NCBI GenBank assembly: GCA_016125385.1 | Contig: WGLV01000018.1 | Location: forward strand, 59,828-123,827 | Reading direction: 5' to 3' | DNA from: a bacterium | Lineage (GTDB): Bacteria; Hinthialibacterota; Hinthialibacteria; Hinthialibacterales; Hinthialibacteraceae | Length of the DNA stretch: 64,000 nucleotides | In this document: one piece after another, positions 9,552 to 17,300 of the stretch | Layout: every line of letters starts with the position of its first letter | Numbering within the stretch: the stretch's first letter is position 1 | Position numbers and translations under genes: made by a program | The notes under the pieces: model-generated | Told to the model about the DNA's origin: nothing | Databases searched by the model: none | The model's input: the letters and a program-made list of their open reading frames with translations, nothing else

Positions 9552-10403
9552 ATGCGAATCATCCGAACCATTCCCGACATCCGTCAGGCCGTGCTCGAAG
9601 ATCGGCGCGCGGGCCGCTCCATCGGCCTCGTGCCGACGATGGGGTACCTGCACGAGGGGCACCTCTCACTGGCGCGCGCCGCGCGTAAAGCCAGTGAAAG
9701 CGTCTACGTCACCATCTTCGTGAATCCCACCCAGTTCGTGGCGGGCGAAGACCTTGAGCGCTACCCGCGCGACGAAGCCCGCGACCTGGCCATGCTTGAA
9801 CGCGAAGGCGTTGACGTGGTGTTCATCCCCGAATCCGGCGCGATTTATCCGGAAGGCTTCTCAACCTACATCGAGCCTCCCGCGTGCGCCGAAGGCTGGT
9901 GCGGCGCGGCCCGCCCCGGTCATTTTCGCGGCGTGTGTACGGTCGTGTCGATTCTGTACAACCTGATTCAGCCCTGCCGCGCCTGGTTCGGTCAAAAAGA
10001 CGCCCAGCAGCTCGCGGTGCTGCGCGCGATGACGCGCGACCTCGCTTTTCCCGTCGAAGTCATCGGCATGCCCATCGTACGTGAAGCCAGCGGTCTGGCG
10101 ATGTCATCGCGAAACGCCTACCTCACGCCCGAACAGCGAGAGCAGGCGCTCGCCCTGTCGGGCGCGCTCAAGAAAATAATCGAGCTCTATCGCGGCGGCG
10201 AAAGCGGCGCCGAGGCGCTGCTGGCCGAAGGCCGCGCCCTGATCGAGGGCGCGCCGGGCGTTCGGCTGGACTACCTTGGCGTGGTGGACCAGAATACGTT
10301 TCGATCGGTTTCAACCGCATCGGAAGGCGCCCTCGCCATCGGAGCCGTCTTCGTGGGGCAGGCGAGACTGATTGATAACATGGAACTTAACCGGCCGGCG
10401 TAA
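9552..10403 (+). CDS. panC: Pantothenate synthetase
   Basis: PanC ligates pantoate and beta-alanine with ATP, through a pantoyl-adenylate, to give pantothenate. The 283-residue protein matches the usual length. It has the nucleotidyltransferase signature VPTMGYLHEGHLSLARAA (the HxGH of class I-type fold), VTIFVNPTQFVAGEDLERYPRD, the GHFRGVCTVV segment, the FGQKDAQQL segment and the KMSKS-like MSSRNAYLTPEQR. The ATG at 9552 lies 57 bp after panB. It sits between panB and panD, as expected of a pathway operon. Confidence 0.97.
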   Translation: MRIIRTIPDIRQAVLEDRRAGRSIGLVPTMGYLHEGHLSLARAARKASESVYVTIFVNPTQFVAGEDLERYPRDEARDLAMLEREGVDVVFIPESGAIYPEGFSTYIEPPACAEGWCGAARPGHFRGVCTVVSILYNLIQPCRAWFGQKDAQQLAVLRAMTRDLAFPVEVIGMPIVREASGLAMSSRNAYLTPEQREQALALSGALKKIIELYRGGESGAEALLAEGRALIEGAPGVRLDYLGVVDQNTFRSVSTASEGALAIGAVFVGQARLIDNMELNRPA

Positions 10404-10424
10404 ACCCGGCGAGGAATCAGCCCA

Positions 10425-10805
10425 ATGCTTCGAATGATGATGAAGTCGAAAATTCAGGAAGCGCGCGTCACCAGCAAGGAAATGCACTACGCGGGCAGCC
10501 TGGGCATCGACGCCGAACTGATGAAAGCCGCCGATCTGGCTTGCGGCGAACAGATTCATGTGTTAAACGTCACCACGGGGGCGCGTATCGTAACCTACGC
10601 CATTCCGGCCCCAAAGGGCACGGGCGCGATTTCGGTGAAAGGCGCGGCGGCCCGCCTGTTTGAAAAAGGCGACGTGCTGCTGATTCTTTCATTCGCCGAA
10701 TACGGCGAAGACGAGCTTGAATCTTACTCGCATCGCATCGTGTACGTTGACGAAGACAACCGGCTGACGCGCGTCGAAAACCGCACCGACGAAGATTATC
10801 TTTAA
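10425..10805 (+). CDS. panD: Aspartate 1-decarboxylase
   Basis: PanD decarboxylates L-aspartate to beta-alanine, the second substrate of PanC. It is made as a proenzyme that cleaves itself before a serine to form a pyruvoyl group. The 126-residue sequence aligns with E. coli PanD without gaps at the N-terminus: K9, T16, H21-Y22 and the cleavage site G24-S25 (HYAGSLGID) are all present. It starts 21 bp after panC behind GAGGAATCAGCCC, a strong ribosome site. With panB and panC it completes the committed steps of pantothenate synthesis, apart from ketopantoate reductase (panE/ilvC), which is not in the window. Confidence 0.96.
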   Translation: MLRMMMKSKIQEARVTSKEMHYAGSLGIDAELMKAADLACGEQIHVLNVTTGARIVTYAIPAPKGTGAISVKGAAARLFEKGDVLLILSFAEYGEDELESYSHRIVYVDEDNRLTRVENRTDEDYL

Positions 10806-10827
10806 TTTGTGATCGGTTCGGTTGTGA

Positions 10828-10892
10828 GGGCGGGTTTGAAACCCGCCCCTGCGGTGGAACCGAATTTTATTCCTCCCCCAAGATGGGGGAGG
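10828..10892. repeat. Two intergenic palindromes between panD and nadB
   Basis: Two different palindromes sit side by side. GGGCGGGTTTGAAACCCGCC lies at 10828-10847, followed by CTGCGG. CCTCCCCC-AAGAT-GGGGGAGG lies at 10872-10892. Neither is followed by a T-run on the plus strand, so they are repeats of the window-wide families rather than clear terminators. Confidence 0.8.
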
Positions 10893-10981
10893 CGAGTACA
10901 ACGAGAGTCAGTGGAATCCATCTATTCCGGCGGCATGGCGGCGTTTGACATCGAACTGGAGCGAAAGGCATCACGAGCGGC

Positions 10982-12601
10982 ATGGCGACCTTCACCAGCG
11001 ATTTTCTGATCATCGGCTCCGGCGTCGCCGGTCTTAACTCGGCGCGTAACGCCGCCCTGCGCGGCAGCGTCAACCTCGTCACCAAAAAAGAAGACTTCGA
11101 GTCGAACACCAACTACGCCCAGGGCGGAATCGCCAGCGTGTTGAGCAACACCGACACCTTCGACTCGCACATCGTCGACACCCTGGAAGCGGGCGCCGGG
11201 CTCTGCCACAAGAAGGCCGTCGAAACCATCGTCACCAGCGGCCCCGAAGCGATCCGCGAGCTGATTCAGATCGGCGTCGAGTTTACCCGCGACGCCAGCG
11301 GAATGCTCGAGCTGGGCCGCGAGGGCGGCCACTCGGTGCGGCGCATCGTCCACTCCAAAGACCTCACCGGCCGCGAAGTCGAGCGCGCCCTGCTGCATCG
11401 CGTACGCGGCCTCGACAACGTCAACATCTTTCAATTTCACTTCGCCATCGACCTCATTCTCGATGATAACGGGCGTTGCTGGGGCGCGTGGGTGTGGGAT
11501 GAAAAAAACCGCTGCGCACACGCCTTTCTCGCCAGCGTAACCCTGCTCTGTACCGGCGGCTGCGGCCTGGTCTACCAGCACAGCACCAACCCGCCCATCG
11601 CCACCGGCGACGGCGCCGCGATGGGCTTTCGCGCGGGTGCGCCGCTGGGCAACCTTGAGTTCATGCAGTTTCACCCCACCTCGTTCTACTGCGCCGACAC
11701 AAGCCGTCAGCCGTTTCTCATCACCGAGGCGGTGCGCGGCGAGGGCGGAATTCTGCGGTCGAGCGATGGAACCGCCTTCATGGAGAAGCATCATCCGCTC
11801 AAAGACCTCGCCCCGCGCGACGTGGTGGCGCGCGCCATTGACGCCGAAACCAAAAAACGCGGCGAACCCTGCGCCCTGCTCGACGTGTCTCACTTCAAGC
11901 CGGGCTTCTTCCGCGAGCGCTTCCCCAATATTTATGGGTACTGCCTCGACCGGGGCGTCGATCCTGAAAAAGAACCCATCCCCGTCATACCCGCCGCGCA
12001 CTACATGTGCGGCGGCGTGGTCACCGATCTGGACGCCGCCAGTTCGATTCCCGGTTGTTTTATTGTGGGCGAAACCGCCTGCACCGGCGTACATGGCGCC
12101 AACCGGCTCGCCAGCAACTCCATTCTCGAAGCGCTGGTCTTCAGCGACCGCGCGCTCAACCGGGTGGCGGAAGAAGGCATGCTCGAACCGCCCCCGCCGG
12201 GTCTCGACCTCGACTGGAGCTTCCCCCGGCCCAAAGACACGCTCGAATCGGTTTTGCTGGTCAACTGCCGCCAGACACTGCAGAAACTGATGTGGGATTA
12301 CGTCGGCATCGTGCGCAGCGACGAACGCCTGCACCTGGCGCACAAGCGCGTGAAAGTGTTGAAAGAAGAGATCGATGGCTATTTCAACGCGGGTCACGTC
12401 AATCGCGACGTGCTTGAACTGCGCAATCTCGTCCAGACCGCCGACCTGATCATTCATTGCGCCTGGCAGCGCAAAGAGAGCCGCGGGCTGCACTACACCC
12501 TCGACTATCCGACTCCCATCGATCCGCCCGCCGATACCATTCTGATCAAGAACCAGTACGGCAAGCCCGAGATCAAAAGCGTCCCCATCCCGCAGGACTG
12601 A
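10982..12601 (+). CDS. nadB: L-aspartate oxidase
   Basis: NadB oxidises L-aspartate to iminoaspartate with FAD, the first step of de novo NAD synthesis. The 539-residue protein begins with the FAD-binding FLIIGSGVAGLNSARNAAL, followed by TNYAQGGIASVL, EGGHSVRRIVH, HPTSFY, the family segment HYMCGGVVTDLDA and GETACTGVHGANRLASNS. These residues separate NadB from the related succinate dehydrogenase flavoproteins. The last 130 residues are the Succ_DH_flav_C helical domain. No nadA or nadC is adjacent. Both nadB and panD consume aspartate, which may explain the neighbourhood. Confidence 0.96.
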   Translation: MATFTSDFLIIGSGVAGLNSARNAALRGSVNLVTKKEDFESNTNYAQGGIASVLSNTDTFDSHIVDTLEAGAGLCHKKAVETIVTSGPEAIRELIQIGVEFTRDASGMLELGREGGHSVRRIVHSKDLTGREVERALLHRVRGLDNVNIFQFHFAIDLILDDNGRCWGAWVWDEKNRCAHAFLASVTLLCTGGCGLVYQHSTNPPIATGDGAAMGFRAGAPLGNLEFMQFHPTSFYCADTSRQPFLITEAVRGEGGILRSSDGTAFMEKHHPLKDLAPRDVVARAIDAETKKRGEPCALLDVSHFKPGFFRERFPNIYGYCLDRGVDPEKEPIPVIPAAHYMCGGVVTDLDAASSIPGCFIVGETACTGVHGANRLASNSILEALVFSDRALNRVAEEGMLEPPPPGLDLDWSFPRPKDTLESVLLVNCRQTLQKLMWDYVGIVRSDERLHLAHKRVKVLKEEIDGYFNAGHVNRDVLELRNLVQTADLIIHCAWQRKESRGLHYTLDYPTPIDPPADTILIKNQYGKPEIKSVPIPQD

Positions 12602-12769
12602 ATCCTGCCCGCCGGTCGCGGTTCGGGATGAACATCCGGCTCGCCCGAACCCGGCGCTCCCGTTATGCTGAGATCAGGTCTGATATCTCTCTGCATGAAT
12701 TTTACTGAACGAGAAACGTTGGAATCTCGCCCCCGTCATGTAAAAATGATGCACCGGGCGTAAGCCCCG

Positions 12770-12798
12770 CAATGCGGAAACCCCGGTTTTCCGTATTG
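12770..12798. promoter_or_regulatory. Inverted repeat upstream of the GntP-type permease (operator candidate)
   Basis: The arms CAATGCGGAAACCC (12770-12783) and GGTTTTCCGTATTG (12785-12798) are complementary at 12 of 14 positions around one central base. The site lies about 48 bp upstream of the permease ATG, where a regulator could act, and has no T-run that would make it a terminator for nadB. Confidence 0.5.
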
Positions 12799-12845
12799 GT
12801 TGAATTTCACTGGATGCTAAAAAACGATTCGTTTGGGGAGATAGT

Positions 12846-14204
12846 ATGTTTGGACCGTTGCCGTGTCTGATCGTGGGCGTGGGACTGATTCTGTTTCTGA
12901 TTCTGGTTTTGCGGTTTCACGCGTTTCTGGCGCTGACGTTATCGGCGGTGGCGATCGCGCTGCTTTCCGACCGCGTCCCGGCTGCGGGCGCGATTCCATT
13001 CGTCGCCGAGCAGTTCGGCGTGATGATGGGCAAGATCGGCCTGCTGTTGGCGCTGGCCGCCATCATCGGCAAGTGTCTGATGGACAGCGGCGCCGCCGAC
13101 CGCGTGGTGCGTGCGTTTAACCGGCTGTTCGGCGCGGGGCGCGAAGAATATTCGCTGTTCGCCAGTGGATTCGTATTATCGATTCCGGTGTTTTTCGACA
13201 CGGTGTTTTACCTGCTGGCTCCGGTGGCGCGCGCCGCGTACGCCCGGCGCAAACGCGATTACGTTCTGCTTGTGCTGGCCACGGCGGCGGGCGCGGCGGT
13301 GACGCACGGCGTCATCCCTCCCACACCGGGCCCCATACTCGTCGCCGAGACGCTCAACGTCTCCATTCTGCGCACGATCTTCGTGGGCGTGATCGCCTCG
13401 CTGGTTCCGACACTGGCGGGAGGCCTGTTTTACGCTTACTGGATCAACCGCCGCCTCGACGCGCACCCCACCGACACCATCGGCGTGACACAGGCCGAGC
13501 TGGAAGCCATCGCCAATAAATCAGACGCCGAGCTGCCCAGCCTGTTCGCATCACTGATTCCCTTCGTGTTGCCGGTGGTGTTGCTGACGGTTTCATCGAT
13601 CTACGCGCTGGCAAACAGCGAAAACGCGGGCGGATTCATGGCGGTGTTGGGCGATAAAAACTTCGCCTTTCTGATCGGCGCGTTTTTCGGCATCTACTTG
13701 CTTTATTCGCAGAACCGCCTGATGCTCGGCCAGACCTTCAAAGCGCTTGAATCCGCCATCGCCAGCGGCGCGGTGATCGCTTTTATCACCAGCGCGGGCG
13801 GCGCGTTCGGCATGGCGCTGGCGCAGGCGGGCATCGGCGACTTAATCAAGGAATCCGCTCAAACCTGGGGGATCCCCTATCTGCTGCTGGCGTTTCTTAC
13901 CGCCATGCTGATTCGCGTGGCGCAGGGCTCTGCGACGGTCGCGATGACGGCGGCGGTGGGCATTATCGCGCCCTCGATTCAGGGCGTCGACCTCGGTTTT
14001 CACCCGGTGTATCTCGTTCCGGCGATCGGCTTTGGCGCGACCGCGTGTTCGTGGATGAACGACAGCGGCTTCTGGGTGTTCGGTCAGATGACCGGCCTCA
14101 ATGAAGCCGAAACGCTCAAGACCTGGTCGGTTTCTTTGACGCTGATGGGCGTGTTGGGATTCTTATGGGTCTGCCTGCTCACGGTCATCATGCCGATGAC
14201 GTGA
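12846..14204 (+). CDS. GntP-family gluconate/organic acid permease
   Basis: A 452-residue, strongly hydrophobic inner-membrane protein with about 12 or more membrane segments. It has the GntP family pattern: a GKIGLLLALAAIIGKCLMDS segment near residue 65, IPVFFDTVFYLLAPVARA, THGVIPPTPGPILVAETLN, a cytoplasmic loop around residue 215, then AFGMALAQAGIGD, VAQGSATVAMT and CSWMNDSGFWVFGQMTGL. GntP proteins carry gluconate, idonate, fructuronate or related acids with protons; the substrate here is unknown. The ATG follows GGGGAGATAGT. No gluconate kinase or catabolic gene is adjacent, and an inverted repeat in front suggests its own control. Confidence 0.93.
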   Translation: MFGPLPCLIVGVGLILFLILVLRFHAFLALTLSAVAIALLSDRVPAAGAIPFVAEQFGVMMGKIGLLLALAAIIGKCLMDSGAADRVVRAFNRLFGAGREEYSLFASGFVLSIPVFFDTVFYLLAPVARAAYARRKRDYVLLVLATAAGAAVTHGVIPPTPGPILVAETLNVSILRTIFVGVIASLVPTLAGGLFYAYWINRRLDAHPTDTIGVTQAELEAIANKSDAELPSLFASLIPFVLPVVLLTVSSIYALANSENAGGFMAVLGDKNFAFLIGAFFGIYLLYSQNRLMLGQTFKALESAIASGAVIAFITSAGGAFGMALAQAGIGDLIKESAQTWGIPYLLLAFLTAMLIRVAQGSATVAMTAAVGIIAPSIQGVDLGFHPVYLVPAIGFGATACSWMNDSGFWVFGQMTGLNEAETLKTWSVSLTLMGVLGFLWVCLLTVIMPMT

Positions 14205-14278
14205 ACTGATACGTGGGTTCGTATGAGATGGGACGCCGCCGGCTTATGAAAGCGCACCCCCTGCCATGCGCACAACAA

Positions 14279-14310
14279 GGGCGGAGAATTGATCTCCGCC
14301 CTTTTGTTTT
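14279..14310 (+). terminator. Rho-independent terminator after the permease
   Basis: Stem GGGCGGAGA / TCTCCGCCC (14279-14287 and 14293-14301) with loop ATTGA, followed by TTTTGTTTT. It lies between two convergent genes. The mirror image is weaker, but it may also stop the minus-strand alpha-2-macroglobulin gene. Confidence 0.9.
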
Positions 14311-14333
14311 CATTGAAAGCGAAACACCCGCGG

Positions 14334-17300
14334 CTACTGAACGATCAACTCTCCACCGGAGGTTTCGGCCCGGGCGTCAGGATCGTAATACAGATACGCC
14401 TGGCTGACGCCGGTATCGGCTTTGACCGGGAACAGCGCCCGAATCTGGAACTTGAAATCGAACGGATCGCCCGGAGAGAGCGCGTCGAGATAAAAGATCA
14501 CCTTGCGGCCCGCGGTTTCAACGCGCTTCATCACGTCGAGTTCCATCAGCCGGTCGATGGATTCCTGCTCGACGGCGAACCCGGTGGGGACCGATACGTC
14601 GACCAGCGTCATGCCGCTGGTTTTTTCAGACCCGGCGTACATGACCGAAACCAGCACGTCGACGAGGTCGTTCACTTCGATGTGATCGGCGTTATAGGTC
14701 ACGCTGAGCGTAACGTCGTCTTTCTGAACGGGCTCGCTGACCGGGATGTTATAGGCGTACATCGCCTGATAGACCACAGACCCCTCGCCGCGCTGAACCA
14801 GCGTCACGTTTTGCGCGGGCGGCAGGTCGACGGTCTGTAACACGTCGAAGTTGACCGAGTTGACGGTGAAGGTATGCACCGTCTCACCGCCGATGACCAC
14901 GTCGATCGTCGAATCGAGATCGCGGCTCTGGCGAATGGCGGCGGCGGTCAGCGCCTTCAGCGCGATGACCGTATCCTGCGTATTGCCATAGCCGCCGAGA
15001 CCGTTGCGCTGGGCTGACAACCACTCCAGCGCGGACTGCGCCTCCACGCGGTCGCGGGAGATCAGCGACAGAATCGCGTAGCCGGTGGTTTCAATCGCGT
15101 GCGGCTCCCAGTGGAGGCCGTCGCGATCGTTGACGCCCTTTTCAAGCAGACGCTCAAGCGCGCCATCGGCGGCGGAGCTGTCAGCCTGGGTCAGCGCATA
15201 AACCGACAGCGCGAGCACATATGCGTTTTCAGCTTCGTTGACGTGTTGGGCGAGATACTCGACGCCGCGCGCCACGGCGGCCTCATCGGCGCCGCCGTAT
15301 TCAAGCAGCGCGTTCACCACATACGCGGTGAGCGCCAGATCGCCCTCGACGCCTCCGTCCATCTCCTGGTGAATCACCAGCCCGACCGGCGGCCACGAGC
15401 CGTCGTCTTTCTGATGAGAGACGATCCAGCCCGCCGCTTCGGCGAGCACGGCGTCATCAATGGCGTAGACCTCGCGCGCCTTGCTGAACACCGACAGTAC
15501 AAACGAGGTGAGCCACAGGCTGCCTTCTTCATCCTGCTCGCCAAACGCCGAGAACGAGCCGTCGTCATGTTGAAACGTCAGCTCGCGCTGATAGCCGGTG
15601 GTGATGAAATACTCCAGCTGGGCGCGTAATTCGGGGTTCGACTGGCCCGTCGCCCTGAGGTAACGCAACACCTCCACGTCGGGCGCGAGAAAGATCATGT
15701 TCTGTTCGCCGCAGCCATAGGGCATGCCCACCAGATCGCCGAGCCCGGTCATCGACTGGCCGAGCAGGCTGCCCGTCACCGCGACGCGCAGGCGCTCTGA
15801 ATCGGGCACGATTTCAAGAGGCGGAATCTCTTGATCCAGCACTGGATCGATGAAGACCGGCGGCGCGAGCGAAATCTCGATGGAAGTCGCGTCTTTGATA
15901 ATGCCGTTGCGGGTGATCTCACGCCGCGCGCCTTCCGGCTCGACGCGCAGGTCTTTTTTGATGGCGTCGGCGCGCGAGGCGGTTTGCGCGGTGAGTTCGA
16001 TGGGCAGAGTCCCTACTTTGGAGGGCTGAAGGGTAAACGTCGCGCCCGCCACGCCGTTCGCGGGAACCGGCACGTCCTGAACCAGATCATCCTCCACGCC
16101 CAGCGCGGGATTGGCGGCCAGCGTCAGGCGCACGGTTTGGGCCTCGCTGGAATAATTGAACACGCGGGCCCGCAGCGGAAAACGGTCGCCGCGAATCACC
16201 GCGTAAGGCAGATCGGGCTCGACGAAGAAATCCTGAAACACGCGCAGGCTCGTCTCGGCCAGCCCCAGCCCGCCCGGACCGGTCGAAGTGGCTTTGACCT
16301 TCCATGTGGTGATGGAATCAGGCGCGGTGAGATCCATGGAAGCCGATCCGTTTTCGCCGGTTTCCCATTCGGGGTTCCAAAGCCACGTTTCGGGGAAATA
16401 AGAGCGTACGCGATCCGGCGCCTGGTATTCGTTCGATTTGTCACCGCCCGCGTTCACCGCGTCTTCCGGAAACGGGAACAGAGCCGGAGGCAACGCGCCG
16501 CGAATCAATTCGTTATTAAACAACAGCCACGGGTTCAACTCGCGGCCCTCGGGTATGGTGAGCGAAGACGAAGCGATCATCTGCAGGTTGTTGTCGGCCA
16601 ACAGGTCTTTCGCGCCCTTCAGCGCGGGCATGCTGTAGAAAAAGCGCCCGCCGTCGGGGTTGTCGTGCGTTTCCTGTTTGGGTTCCATGAAAATGCGTTC
16701 CAACTCGGCGAAAACGTTTGGCAGGTTGAGGCGTCCTTCGGCCAGGGCGTATACCGACTCATCGACAATGGAGACGCCCAGCATGGCCCGCCCCGCGCTC
16801 TGCACCGACAGCGTGACTGCGCCGCCGGGGCGCGTTTCGTCCACGTCAAAGCCGACTTGCAGCCCGGCGGGCGCGGTCAGCTCGACCTCAAACGGCAGCA
16901 CGTCGGCCGAAACTTCGTTGTTCGGCTGAATCATGTAAACCAGCAGCCGCCCCTCGCCGCTCATCGCGGGAGTGACGGGAAACGCGATCTCGCCATTATC
17001 GCTGGTGGATGAAAGCAGCGAGCGCCCATTGACGGTCACTTCATAAAAAACCGTGCCGGGGTTGGTCGCGAACACGTCGAACACGGCGGTCGAGCCCACC
17101 GCCAGCACGCCTTCATCGCGCTGGCGCACATGGATGTAATGCGCGCCGGGCGAGTAAGCCGCGTTCAGCGCCAGCGCTTCTTCCGCCGTCTGTTTGTCAA
17201 CCGTGGCCCGCGCCAGAAAGGTCGCGATCGCGGTGGTTTCCGGCGTGGTGTAAGTATATCGGGCGAGTCCGTTTTGAGTTTCCACCGTCGTGTTGACGCG

